Below are positions 45,195 to 52,991 of a stretch of DNA of 53,271 nucleotides, one piece after another (positions within the stretch are counted from its first letter, which is position 1; every line of letters begins with the position of its first letter). The position numbers and the translations under genes were made by a program. Under the pieces are notes generated by a model that saw only the letters and a program-made list of their open reading frames with translations, ran no database searches and was not told the DNA's origin. The stretch lies in NCBI GenBank assembly GCA_035454885.1, contig DATIGE010000065.1:1-53271 (forward strand). Reading direction: 5' to 3'. This stretch comes from a bacterium. Lineage in GTDB: Bacteria > UBA10199 > JACPAL01 > GCA-016699445.

Positions 45195-46961
45195 GTGTCC
45201 CAACTCTCCCCCAACGCCCTCCGGGTGATGGAGGCGCGGTATCTCGGGCGTGACACCCGCGGACGCGTCGTGGAGACGCCCGCGGAGGCGTTCCGGAGGG
45301 TCGCGCGGGCCGTCGCCTCGGCGGAAACGGTCTGGGGCGGTTCCGCCCGTTTTTGGTCCGGGGAATTTCTCCGGATGATGGAGGAGTTGGAGTTCCTGCC
45401 CAACAGCCCGACGCTCATGAACGCGGGCTTGCCCCTGGGCCAGCTCTCGGCCTGCTTTGTCCTGCCCGTGGACGACACGATGGAAGGCATCTTCGAGGCC
45501 GTCAAGCGCATGGCCCTGGTTCAGCGCACGGGCGGCGGCACCGGCTTTTCCTTTTCGCGGCTCCGGCCCCGCGGATCGTTCATCGTCTCCACCGGCGGCG
45601 AGGCCTCGGGCCCCGTCTCCTTCATGAAGATCTTCGACGCCGCGACCGAAAACATCAAGCAGGGCGGACGGCGGCGCGGCGCGAACATGGGCATCCTGCG
45701 CGTGGATCATCCCGACATCCTCGAATTCATCGACGCCAAGCGCGACGGAAAGACGCTCCAGAACTTCAACCTCTCCGTCGGCGCGACCGACGCCTTTCTC
45801 AAGGCCGCGCGTTCGGGGAAACGCTACGACCTCCTGCACCCCCGCACCCGCAGGAAGACCGGCTCGCTCAAGGCGGCCGAGGTCTTCCGGCGCATCGCCG
45901 AGGCCGCCTGGGCGACGGGCGATCCGGGGCTCATTTTCCTGGACGCCATCAACCGCGCCAACCCGACCCCCCGCCTGGGCGCGATCGAGGCCACCAACCC
46001 CTGCGGCGAGATCCCCCTGCTCCCCTACGAGGCGTGCAACCTGGGCTCGATCAACCTCTCGCGGATGCTCGTCCGCAAGGGACGCAAACCGGAGATCGAC
46101 TGGAAGAAGCTGGGGGAGACGGCCCGGAAGGGCGTGCGCTTTCTGGACGACGTCGTGGAGGTCAACCGCTATCCGTTCCCGGAAATCGACAAGATGACGC
46201 GCGGCAACCGGAAGATCGGGCTCGGCGTCATGGGATTCGCCGAACTGCTCCTGTTGCTGGGGATCCCCTACGACGACGCCGAGGCCGCGCGGCTGGGCTC
46301 ACGGGTCATGCGCTTTCTCGCCGGCGAGGCCCGGGAGGCCTCGCGCCGCCTCGCCCGCGAGCGCGGCGTCTTCGCGCATTGGAAGGGAAGCGTGCACGAG
46401 CGGCGAAGGATCCGCCTCCGGAACGCCACCTTGACCGCCATCGCCCCGACCGGAACCATCAGCATCATCGCGGGCACCAGCTCGGGCATCGAGCCCCTCT
46501 TCGCGCTCGCCTACCGGCGCCGCGCCCTGGAAGGAAAAACGCTCATCGACGCCAATCCGATCTTTATCGCCCACTTGAAGGAGAACGGACTTCACCGGAA
46601 GGACGTCCTCAAGGCCGTCGCCCGGACCGGGAGCCTGAAGAGCGTGAAAGGGATTCCCGAAGCGACGCGCCGCCTCTTCACGACGGCCTTGGAGATCCCG
46701 GTGAACGCCCACCTGGCGATCCAGGCCGCGTTTCAGGAGCACGTGGACAATTCCGTCTCCAAGACGATCAACCTCCCCAAGGAATCGACCCCCGGCGACG
46801 TCGCCCGCGCCTATTGGTCCGCCTGGGACCTGGGGCTCAAGGGGATCACGATCTACCGCTACGGCAGCAAGCCGACGCAGGTCCTGGAGGTGGGCACCGG
46901 CGAGGATCCGCTTCAATACGAATATTCCCCCAAGTGCGACCCCACGGAGTGCAGACTCTAA
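45195..46961 (+). CDS. nrdJ: Adenosylcobalamin-dependent (class II) ribonucleotide reductase, short form
   Basis: 588 residues from GTG 45195, chosen over an upstream TTG because GGAGGA lies 7 bp before it. FLPNSPTLMNAG, LSACFVLPVDD, the active-site NPCGEIPLL and APTGTISIIAG are intact. The tail KCDPTECRL supplies a C-terminal Cys pair for re-reduction. No ATP-cone is present, and the protein is shorter than many NrdJ enzymes. It makes deoxynucleotides without oxygen, fitting the FNR-type site upstream. The stop overlaps the antiporter start by one base (TAATG). Confidence 0.93.
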   Translation: MSQLSPNALRVMEARYLGRDTRGRVVETPAEAFRRVARAVASAETVWGGSARFWSGEFLRMMEELEFLPNSPTLMNAGLPLGQLSACFVLPVDDTMEGIFEAVKRMALVQRTGGGTGFSFSRLRPRGSFIVSTGGEASGPVSFMKIFDAATENIKQGGRRRGANMGILRVDHPDILEFIDAKRDGKTLQNFNLSVGATDAFLKAARSGKRYDLLHPRTRRKTGSLKAAEVFRRIAEAAWATGDPGLIFLDAINRANPTPRLGAIEATNPCGEIPLLPYEACNLGSINLSRMLVRKGRKPEIDWKKLGETARKGVRFLDDVVEVNRYPFPEIDKMTRGNRKIGLGVMGFAELLLLLGIPYDDAEAARLGSRVMRFLAGEAREASRRLARERGVFAHWKGSVHERRRIRLRNATLTAIAPTGTISIIAGTSSGIEPLFALAYRRRALEGKTLIDANPIFIAHLKENGLHRKDVLKAVARTGSLKSVKGIPEATRRLFTTALEIPVNAHLAIQAAFQEHVDNSVSKTINLPKESTPGDVARAYWSAWDLGLKGITIYRYGSKPTQVLEVGTGEDPLQYEYSPKCDPTECRL

Positions 46962-48667
46962 TGGGCGGGCTGCTCCTTCGCGACGTTCTCGTCATCTTTC
47001 TGGTCGCCGTCCCTTTCATCGTCCTGGTCCACCGCCTGCGGCTGCCCGCGCTGATCGGGTTTCTGCTCACGGGCGCCCTCATCGGACCGCACGGCATCAG
47101 GCTGGTGGAGGACGCGCATCGGATCGAGATCCTGGCCGAGATCGGCGTCACGCTCCTCCTCTTCACCATCGGCCTCGAATTCTCGCTGGCCTCCTTCGCG
47201 AAGCTCAGGACCTACGTCGTCAAGGGCGGCCTCCTTCAGATTGCGGGGACGGTGACCGCCGGCATCGCCGTGGGATGGGCGATGCGCTGGCCGGTTCAGC
47301 AGGGCGTCTTTTTCGGGTGCGTGATCGCCCTGTCCAGCACGGCCGTGGTGCTGTCGGCCCTGATGAACGAACGCATGCACGAATCCCTGCCGGGGAGAAT
47401 CGGCACGGGCATCCTCATCCTGCAGGACCTGGCCGTCATTCCGATGATCGCCCTCCTCCCGTCGCTCGGTCCCTCCGAGTCCGGCGAGTTTTGGAGTCAC
47501 ACCCTTCTCCACCTGGGCCAGATCGCGGTCCTCTTCGCCCTCACGTTCGTCGCCATCCGCTTTCTCGCGGGAGGCGTCCTGCGGATCATCTCCAAGACGC
47601 GAAGCCGCGAGCTCTTTCTCATCACCGTCATCGTCTTTGCGCTGGGCATGGCGTGGATCACCCATCAGATGAGCCTGTCGTTCGCGCTTGGGGCCTTTCT
47701 CGGCGGGCTCATGGTGGGCAGCACCGATTTTCAGGGCGAGGCCCTCGCGGAGGTCTCGCCGTTCCGGTATTGCTTCAACAGCCTTTTCTTCGTCTCCATC
47801 GGCATGTTGTTGGACTTCGCGTTTCTGAGACAGAACCTGGCCACGATCGCCCTGCTCGTCGTCCTGATCCCCGCCTTGAAATGGGCCATCACCACCGGCT
47901 CCCTCCTCCTCTTGCGCGCGCCCCTTCGGATCTCCGCCAACGTCGGCATCCTCCTCGGACAGATCGGCGAGTTTTCCTTCCTGCTCGCGACCCTGGGACG
48001 CACCTTGAACGTCATCGATTTCACGTTCTACCAATACATCGTGGCGACGGCGGTCGCGACCATGTTCGCCACGCCGCTCATGGTCAAGTGGTCCCTTCCG
48101 CTTTCCGAGCGCATCGCCCGCCTGCCGGGCCTCAAGAAGATCGGATCGTCCGCGGAAGAATGGTCATTGGAGGAAGCGGTCTCCGCCATGAAGGGTCACG
48201 TCATCGTCTGCGGCTTCGGCCCCCTGGGGGAGACGCTGGGGCGGATCCTGGACGACTACAAGATCCCCCACGTCATTCTGGAATTGAACCCCGAGACGAT
48301 CGAACGCACCAAGACGGCCAAGCCGAATATTTTTTTCGGGGACGGGGCCTCGGAAGACATCCTTTACAAGAGCGGGATCGAGCGCGCCAAAATGCTTGCG
48401 ATCACGATCCCCGACTACTTCAACAACGTGGCGACCATCCGCCAGGCCCGCCGCCTGAGCGGCGGCATTTCCATCATCGCCCGGGCCAAATACCGGAAAG
48501 AGGTCCAGGACCTCTACGAGGCGGGGGCCGATATCGTGGTGTCCGAGGAACTGGAAGGCGGCATCGAAATGGGCCGGTATGCCTTGAAGGAGCTCGGCAT
48601 CCAACAGGCCGAGGTCGACGACTACGTCCGCAAGGTCCGCGAGTTCGGCAGCGCGGATTTCTTTTGA
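46961..48667 (+). CDS. CPA2 monovalent cation:proton antiporter with TrkA-N domain (KefB-like)
   Basis: 568 residues. About twelve membrane spans include LIGFLLTGALIGPHGI and LLLFTIGLEFSL, the typical CPA2 start, and LALSSTAVVLSAL-type pore residues (ALSSTAVVLSALMNE). From residue about 408 a TrkA-N Rossmann domain binds NAD(H) (HVIVCGFGPLGETLG). No TrkA-C domain follows. It exchanges K+ or Na+ for protons. Translation is probably coupled to nrdJ. Confidence 0.92.
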   Translation: MGGLLLRDVLVIFLVAVPFIVLVHRLRLPALIGFLLTGALIGPHGIRLVEDAHRIEILAEIGVTLLLFTIGLEFSLASFAKLRTYVVKGGLLQIAGTVTAGIAVGWAMRWPVQQGVFFGCVIALSSTAVVLSALMNERMHESLPGRIGTGILILQDLAVIPMIALLPSLGPSESGEFWSHTLLHLGQIAVLFALTFVAIRFLAGGVLRIISKTRSRELFLITVIVFALGMAWITHQMSLSFALGAFLGGLMVGSTDFQGEALAEVSPFRYCFNSLFFVSIGMLLDFAFLRQNLATIALLVVLIPALKWAITTGSLLLLRAPLRISANVGILLGQIGEFSFLLATLGRTLNVIDFTFYQYIVATAVATMFATPLMVKWSLPLSERIARLPGLKKIGSSAEEWSLEEAVSAMKGHVIVCGFGPLGETLGRILDDYKIPHVILELNPETIERTKTAKPNIFFGDGASEDILYKSGIERAKMLAITIPDYFNNVATIRQARRLSGGISIIARAKYRKEVQDLYEAGADIVVSEELEGGIEMGRYALKELGIQQAEVDDYVRKVREFGSADFF

Positions 48668-48728
48668 GTCATGGTTCGCGGAAAAAAGATGTGTTATGAA
48701 TAGCGTGTCGAAAGAAGAGGAGGCGATC

Positions 48729-49196
48729 ATGAGCGCAAGAGCTGCAGACATCATGAGCAGGGAAATCGAGATGGTCCCCGAGGACATGACGGTCTCGGAT
48801 CTGGCGACGTTCCTCACCGACAAGGAGATCTCGGGCGCGCCCGTCGTGGACAAGGCCGGCCAGTTGGTCGGCGTCGTTTCGACCACCGACATCGTCCGCT
48901 GCGAGGCGGACAGGACCGGATCCGAAGGAACGTCCGAACCCCCGGCCTTCTTTCTCACGAGCCAGTGGCGGGGAATGAATCGCGAGGACTACGGGGGACT
49001 CACGATCCGCGATGAAGGGCTCCTGGTCCGGAACATCATGACGCCGACCGTCTTCACGGTGACCTTGGAGACCCCCATCCAGCAGATCGCCCGCACGATG
49101 GTGGCCGGACGCATCCATCGCCTGCTGGTCACCGAAAAGGAAAAGGTGGTCGGGATCATCACCAGCCTGGATCTGCTGAAGCTGCTCTGCGAGTGA
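48729..49196 (+). CDS. Two-CBS-domain protein
   Basis: 155 residues from ATG 48729, which has GAGGAGG 5-6 bp upstream; an earlier ATG at 48696 has none. Two CBS motifs are visible: ADIMSREIEMVPEDMTVSDL ... GVVSTTDIV, and VRNIMTPTVFTVTLETPI ... GIITSLDLL. CBS pairs bind adenosine nucleotides and regulate transporters or enzymes. It lies 61 bp after the antiporter gene, which may be its partner; the pairing is inference. Confidence 0.88.
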   Translation: MSARAADIMSREIEMVPEDMTVSDLATFLTDKEISGAPVVDKAGQLVGVVSTTDIVRCEADRTGSEGTSEPPAFFLTSQWRGMNREDYGGLTIRDEGLLVRNIMTPTVFTVTLETPIQQIARTMVAGRIHRLLVTEKEKVVGIITSLDLLKLLCE

Positions 49197-49217
49197 CGAT
49201 CCGGGCGATGTCCCGGT

Positions 49218-49697
49218 TCAAAGCTCCAGAATCAATTCTCTCGCCTGCACCGCGACGAGGACGTGGTTCAATCCGGACGCGCAGTCAATCGTCCAAAACG
49301 TTTCCGCCGCGGCCAGGATCATGCGCACCGCGATCTTGTCTTCGATCTCGCCGAAGGCCCTGGACTCGGGGACCGGAAGGGCCAGGGATCTCATGCCGCG
49401 GCCCCCTGCCTCGCGGAAAAGATCGATCAACCCCCGGCTGACGGCCGCCATCTGCGCCTTCAGCCCGGATCCTGTCAGGCAAGGCAGTGTGAGGAGTTTC
49501 GCGCGGTCCATCCCGGCCAGCCCCGCCTCCCGCGGGCAGGCGACCGCGTAACCGTCCGCGGGGACCCGCGAAAGCTCGCCCAGAACGACGGCGGCGGCCT
49601 GCCGGGCGTCCCGGGGCCCGCCGATGACGGTGGACCGGGCGAACCCGGCGGAGACCAGGGCGGCCTGAAGATTGACCAAGGCGAGGGGGGAGGACAT
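49218..49697 (-). CDS. Unknown protein, possibly a degenerate macro-like domain
   Basis: 159 residues. The second half (LLTLPCLTGSGLKAQMAAVSRGLIDLF ... RSLALPVPESRAFGEIEDKIAVRMILAAAETFW) follows the strand-helix order of macro domains, with RSLALP in the place of the usual S-I-A-F-P. The N-terminal ADP-ribose-binding residues are not evident. I am not sure of the family. It is convergent with the CBS gene, 21 bp apart. Confidence 0.6.
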   Translation of the reverse strand: MSSPLALVNLQAALVSAGFARSTVIGGPRDARQAAAVVLGELSRVPADGYAVACPREAGLAGMDRAKLLTLPCLTGSGLKAQMAAVSRGLIDLFREAGGRGMRSLALPVPESRAFGEIEDKIAVRMILAAAETFWTIDCASGLNHVLVAVQARELILEL

Positions 49698-49750
49698 GCC
49701 GGTCCCATCGTCCGTTTTCCGCGAGAGTTGCTAGGGGACGGTCACAGCGA

Positions 49751-50200
49751 CTATCTTGGAAAAAGCATTTGCGGCGGCGGCCGTCTTGGCGGGGCAGGAG
49801 GGATCACTTTGACAGGAGCCGTCGCTTTGATCGTCATTTCTTCGTCTTCCTCGATCTTCTTACTCGCCTCTCCTTGAATCGGAGGCAAGGTCGACCCCGC
49901 TTCGGATGTCCCGAAACCGTGGCAAAGGTTGGAGTCTCCCGTTGAATCCGACAACTCCCAGCTATCACACCGGTAGGTCACCGTCCCTGGCTCTGCATCA
50001 ACGGTACACCTGACGCATTGATAAGTGCATGTCGCCCTCGGAGGGTTACCGATGACCACTGTTTCTTTCGCAATCTTGCTGCATTCACTGGGGTCACCAT
50101 TGCGTTCTAAGGCGTAGCAGTGACCCATCGTCATCAGTTGAAAGGTGAACGCCAGGAAACCACCGATCAAAATGAGTGAAAGACTTCTCCCATGAGACAT
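49751..50200 (-). CDS. Secreted cysteine-rich protein of unknown function under sigma-54 control
   Basis: 149 residues from ATG 50200. The signal peptide LILIGGFLAFTFQLMTMGHCYA is followed by a small Cys-rich domain (CSKIAKET ... CTYQCVRCTVD ... YRCDSWEL ... LCHGFG, at least six Cys) and a Pro-rich tail (PPAPPRRPPPQ). No family is recognised. The sigma-54 promoter 24 bp upstream favours this start over ATG 50212, which would be leaderless. It is divergent from another sigma-54 gene. Base composition is lower in GC than the core genes. Confidence 0.7.
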   Translation of the reverse strand: MSHGRSLSLILIGGFLAFTFQLMTMGHCYALERNGDPSECSKIAKETVVIGNPPRATCTYQCVRCTVDAEPGTVTYRCDSWELSDSTGDSNLCHGFGTSEAGSTLPPIQGEASKKIEEDEEMTIKATAPVKVIPPAPPRRPPPQMLFPR

Positions 50201-50223
50201 AGAATTTCCCATTTGATCCAAAC

Positions 50224-50240
50224 TGCAATCAGGAGACCAA
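50224..50240 (-). promoter_or_regulatory. Sigma-54 promoter of the cysteine-rich secreted protein
   Basis: The minus strand reads TTGGTCTCCTGATTGCA: exact GG-N10-GC spacing, perfect TTGCA at -12, and TTGG at -24 with a weaker CACG part. The predicted start near 50213 gives a 12-nt leader to ATG 50200. Confidence 0.65.
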
Positions 50241-50457
50241 AAACAAAACCAAGCGAGTTCAGCTAGTTAGCGATTTGAACGATTTGGAAAATGGCCTTAA
50301 AATTATCAAAATGAAAATTCCTATCAATTTGATAACGCCTCCCCGGAAGCCCAGCCCGTCGCATCCCAGCGGGCTTGGCGCCTCAAAGAGTTAACCTCTC
50401 TTTACGTTCTTGTTCGGCCAAATTGAGCTGTCCTTATGATATTCAGTGCCTTATGAA
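50241..50457. other. AT-rich divergent regulatory gap between two sigma-54 genes
   Basis: About 215 bp with no gene. It has an AT-rich centre (50280-50335) with a direct-repeat-like GCGATTTGAACGATTTGG stretch, and a hairpin AGCCCG/CGGGCT near 50355-50377. This is where an enhancer-binding activator would be expected to bind; no specific site could be recognised. Confidence 0.4.
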
Positions 50458-50473
50458 TGGCACGTCGCTTGCT
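50458..50473 (+). promoter_or_regulatory. Sigma-54 promoter, full consensus match
   Basis: TGGCACGTCGCTTGCT matches TGGCACG-N4-TTGCW at every defined position. Predicted start near 50484, with the AAGGAGG of the 79-residue gene inside the 15-nt leader. It is the best sigma-54 match in the window. Confidence 0.9.
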
Positions 50474-50498
50474 CTGTCTCTCAGCAAGGAGGATCACG

Positions 50499-50738
50499 AT
50501 GAGCACATTTCTTACGAAACTGGCGGAGAGGGCCTTTGTCGCCTATTGCAGGAGAGAAGATGACAAGGGGACGTTATCCCCTGAGCTGCGGCCAGCCTGC
50601 ACCTCGGTCGCCGCCGGCCTGGCCCGGGACGGTGCGAGGGATGTCGCAGGCGAGACCGCTGCCAAGATGAAGGCCCTCGATCAGACGATCTGGGAAAAGA
50701 GCCAAAAGCTGCAGAGACTCAACGGCGGCCGCAATTAG
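50499..50738 (+). CDS. Small protein of unknown function under sigma-54 control
   Basis: 79 residues from ATG 50499 with AAGGAGG 6 bp upstream. The N-terminus is helical (MSTFLTKLAERAFVAYCRRE), the middle Ala-rich (VAAGLARDGARDVAGETAAK) and the end a charged helix (TIWEKSQKLQRLNGG). There is no signal peptide, membrane span or known family. It is a strong coding candidate because promoter, leader and ribosome site line up exactly. Confidence 0.75.
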   Translation: MSTFLTKLAERAFVAYCRREDDKGTLSPELRPACTSVAAGLARDGARDVAGETAAKMKALDQTIWEKSQKLQRLNGGRN

Positions 50739-50826
50739 CATCGGCGACACCCGGATCACGCCCCCTCTTTGACCCCTGTTTCTGACGGCTCGACAACCGT
50801 CCTCGAAGCGGTTATCGCTTCCGCCC

Positions 50827-51336
50827 ATGTCGTTCCTGAAATTCCTGGGCCTCCCGAAAGACGCGAAACCGGCGGACGACGCGGACACCGTCCGGGAGAT
50901 CAGCCGCAAACTCGACCGCCTCGATCCCGCGGTGGCGGCCTATCACGCCCTTTTCGCCTGCATCTTGAGCCGCGTCGCCCACGCCGACCTCGACATCTCC
51001 GAGGAAGAGACCCGCAAGATGGAAACGATCCTTCAATCCCTCGGGCATCTTTCGCCGGAAATGGCGGCGCTGGTCGTGGAAATCGCCAAGCGCCAAAACC
51101 AGCTCTTGGGCGGCGTGGAGAACTATCTCTTCACCCGCCGATTCAAGGACGTCTCGGACCGGACCCAACGCGAACATCTCTTGGAATGCCTGCTGGCCGT
51201 GGCCGCGGCCGACGAGTCCATCTCAACCCAGGAAGACGCGGAGATCCGCAAGATCGCCGATGAACTCGAGATCACGCGCGCCCAATTCATCGCCATCCGC
51301 TCGCGTTTCCGGGATTACCTGGCCGTGCTGAAATAG
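50827..51336 (+). CDS. TerB-fold protein
   Basis: 169 residues, all helical. YHALFACILSRVAHADLDISEEE and ECLLAVAAADESISTQEDAEIRKIA are the two metal-binding Asp/Glu helical repeats of the TerB/DjlA family. Members are linked to tellurite and stress responses, but most chromosomal ones have no tested role. There is no clear ribosome site. It is monocistronic here. Confidence 0.82.
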   Translation: MSFLKFLGLPKDAKPADDADTVREISRKLDRLDPAVAAYHALFACILSRVAHADLDISEEETRKMETILQSLGHLSPEMAALVVEIAKRQNQLLGGVENYLFTRRFKDVSDRTQREHLLECLLAVAAADESISTQEDAEIRKIADELEITRAQFIAIRSRFRDYLAVLK

Positions 51337-51348
51337 CGCGCCGCGCCT

Positions 51349-51384
51349 CTTGAAAAACTGCACCGCCCGTTCGAGTCATCACGG
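51349..51384 (+). repeat. Left direct repeat flanking the brnT-brnA module
   Basis: This stretch (CTTG, A-rich, TGCACCGC, CGTTC, TCACGG) is repeated at 52096-52132 with about 30 matching positions out of 36 and small gaps. The two copies bracket the BrnT/BrnA genes at a distance of about 750 bp. It may be an old insertion scar or part of a repeat family. Confidence 0.5.
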
Positions 51385-51581
51385 ATTTTCTGAGATGTTT
51401 CTACCGGCAAAGGAACGGAGAGTCTGAAAAATCGAACGGGAGAGTCTTGAATTTTGGACGGCTGCCCCCACTCTCCTTCAGAAAATGCCGTGGCACGCTT
51501 TGCATATGTTGCCCTTGGGGGCTTATCGACGTGCCCTTCCCACTCTATTGCAGTCTCATATCGTTTTAATATAGGATTCAT

Positions 51582-51854
51582 ATGTACTTCTGGGATGAAG
51601 CCAAAAATCGGCTGAATCGGCAAAAGCATGGAATCAGCTTCGAGGAGGCCAGGGACCACATCTTCGAGGGCAAGAACGTGTTCGCCCCCGAGGTGGCTTA
51701 TGACAAGGGTGAGGCGCGACACGCGGTCATCGGCAAGTACAACAGCAAATACTATGTCGGGATTTTCGCCATAACGCCGGCGGGTCTGCGTATCATATCC
51801 GTAAGGAGGGCCAGGCATGAAGAAGAAGAGCAAGCCAAGCAAAAAGGGATTTGA
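51582..51854 (+). CDS. brnT: BrnT-family ribonuclease toxin
   Basis: 90 residues. FWDEAKNRLNRQKHGISFEEARDHIFEG is the BrnT start, and ARHAVIGKYNSKYYVGIFAI ... RIISVRRARHEEE is the RelE-like core with the usual basic catalytic residues. It cleaves RNA when free of antitoxin. Its end overlaps the antitoxin gene by 38 bp. An ATATAGG element just upstream could be a weak -10. Confidence 0.92.
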   Translation: MYFWDEAKNRLNRQKHGISFEEARDHIFEGKNVFAPEVAYDKGEARHAVIGKYNSKYYVGIFAITPAGLRIISVRRARHEEEEQAKQKGI

Positions 51855-52074
51855 TCAGAAGTTCGACGCCGGCGAAGCCGCCGTCGACTTTTCCAAAGGC
51901 GTGGTCACGCCGGGCTTAAGCAAGACCATCAAACTCCCCCCTTTGGACATCCCCGCCTGGGTCGGTGCCGAGATCGAGAGACTGGCCCAGTTTCAGGCGA
52001 ACTCCAAGGCCTCGATTGTCAGGCAATTGTTGGTGGAAGGGATTGAATCGAGGAAGAGACGGATGGCTTCTTAA
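51817..52074 (+). CDS. brnA: BrnA-type antitoxin (ribbon-helix-helix)
   Basis: 85 residues. A basic, disordered N-terminus (MKKKSKPSKKGFDQKFDAG) precedes a C-terminal ribbon-helix-helix-like segment (AEIERLAQFQANSKASIVRQLLVEGIESR). Position and overlap with brnT fit BrnA, which binds BrnT and represses the operon. Confidence 0.82.
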   Translation: MKKKSKPSKKGFDQKFDAGEAAVDFSKGVVTPGLSKTIKLPPLDIPAWVGAEIERLAQFQANSKASIVRQLLVEGIESRKRRMAS

Positions 52075-52414
52075 ATCGTTACGCCTTACCCCCGCCTTGT
52101 AAAGAATTGCACCGCGCGTTCATGCGTCACGGCCGCATCGCGCGTCGGGAACGTGCCTCAGTTCCGCCTTCCGCTGCGCCAAATCCCTCCCCGACCTGGA
52201 GACCGCTTCCCCGACGATTATTTCGGAAAGACGCCCAGGCCGGCCCAAAAGAGGTTGCCGATCAAGTTCGCCGCTGGAGAGTTGCGCCTTAAATCCTGAA
52301 TGCAACCTCGACAGGGGGATCTGCAAATTTGCCTGACCCCATTGACTCTTTGGGCGGCGGGCGTGAGATGATCCGGCGGCTGTCGGAGACGAAGGGGAAG
52401 ACGGTGGAGGGGTG
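52075..52414. other. Gap with repeat and degenerate sequence, no intact gene
   Basis: About 340 bp. It begins with the right copy of the direct repeat (52096-52132). On the minus strand a short reading near 52090-52280 (for example VTHERAVQFF, then a stop) looks like the tail of a decayed gene, but frames are broken. Near 52335 a TGCCTGACCCC string resembles sequences often seen at the ends of REP-associated elements. I see no functional gene. Confidence 0.4.
52096..52132 (+). repeat. Right direct repeat flanking the brnT-brnA module
   Basis: Partner of 51349-51384 in the same orientation: shared CTTG, TGCACCGC, CGTTC and TCACGG blocks. It starts 21 bp after the brnA stop. Confidence 0.5.
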
Positions 52415-52879
52415 ATGAAGCGCATCTTCAAGCATGAAGTGATCCTGGACTGCCCCATCGCACGGGCCTTCCGCTACACAACGACGATGGGGCATTGGCC
52501 GGAGTGGCACCCCGCGACCCAGTCGGTCGCCGGCCAAACGAAAAAGCCGGGCAAGGCCGGCGACCGGGTGCGGGAAAAGCTCCGAACGGCGATGTTCTTT
52601 TCGGGAACCATCGACTGGAAGGTCGTCTCCTCCAAGCCGCCCCGCGACTGGTCCCTGCAAACGGTGACCATCAGCCTGCCGTTGTTGAACCGGGCGAGGG
52701 TCCGGATTGATTATCACTTTTCGCCCGAAGGAAAAAAGAAGACGAGGCTAACCCGTCTCTTCCGGTATGACCTCCCCGCCTCATTGATCTTGCTGGACGC
52801 GGTCTACCTTCGTTTCAAGATGGAGAGCGAATCGCAAGAAGCGCTGCGGCGTCTTCAGGGAAGTATTCGGCAACCTTGA
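52415..52879 (+). CDS. SRPBCC/polyketide cyclase-like lipid-binding fold protein
   Basis: 154 residues. FKHEVILDCPIARAFRYTTTMGHWPEWHP is the START/SRPBCC entry strand and helix, and the GDRVREKL ... WSLQTVTISL ... RLTRLFRYDLP pattern follows the remaining strands. It binds a hydrophobic ligand; which one is unknown. GGAGGGG lies just before the ATG; a GTG three bases earlier is possible. Confidence 0.78.
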   Translation: MKRIFKHEVILDCPIARAFRYTTTMGHWPEWHPATQSVAGQTKKPGKAGDRVREKLRTAMFFSGTIDWKVVSSKPPRDWSLQTVTISLPLLNRARVRIDYHFSPEGKKKTRLTRLFRYDLPASLILLDAVYLRFKMESESQEALRRLQGSIRQP

Positions 52880-52882
52880 CGA

Positions 52883-52926
52883 GGTTGGGGTTGGGGAGTG
52901 GGAGGAGATTGAGGGGGGTTGAGGGG
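52883..52926 (+). other. G-rich tract with G-quadruplex potential
   Basis: Runs GGGG-TT-GGGG-AGT-GGG, then GGGGGG-TTGA-GGGG after a 10-nt spacer. Five G-runs of at least three lie within 44 nt on the plus strand, in the gap between the SRPBCC gene and the convergent AbiGi-like gene. Confidence 0.5.
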
Positions 52927-52991
52927 TATGAATGAGGGATTGTGATTATTTTTCGTTGGGTTCGACGCGTGCCTGGCACCGGTCTTTTAGT

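Noticed and set aside
45353-46960. Long 5' extension of the CPA2 antiporter frame through nrdJ
   Set aside because: The extension is an alternative frame of nrdJ with Arg/Pro-rich shadow sequence. The antiporter starts at ATG 46961, where its first membrane span begins.
51491-51505. Sigma-54-like TGGCACG...TTGCA upstream of brnT
   Set aside because: Both half-elements are good, but the spacing is GG-N8-GC, two bases too short; sigma-54 tolerates this poorly. It may be a decayed promoter.
51315-51842. Minus-strand frame opposite brnT
   Set aside because: It is antisense to brnT, with no ribosome site and no family resemblance.
52289-52717. Minus-strand frame opposite the SRPBCC gene
   Set aside because: It is antisense to a frame with SRPBCC pattern and a good ribosome site.
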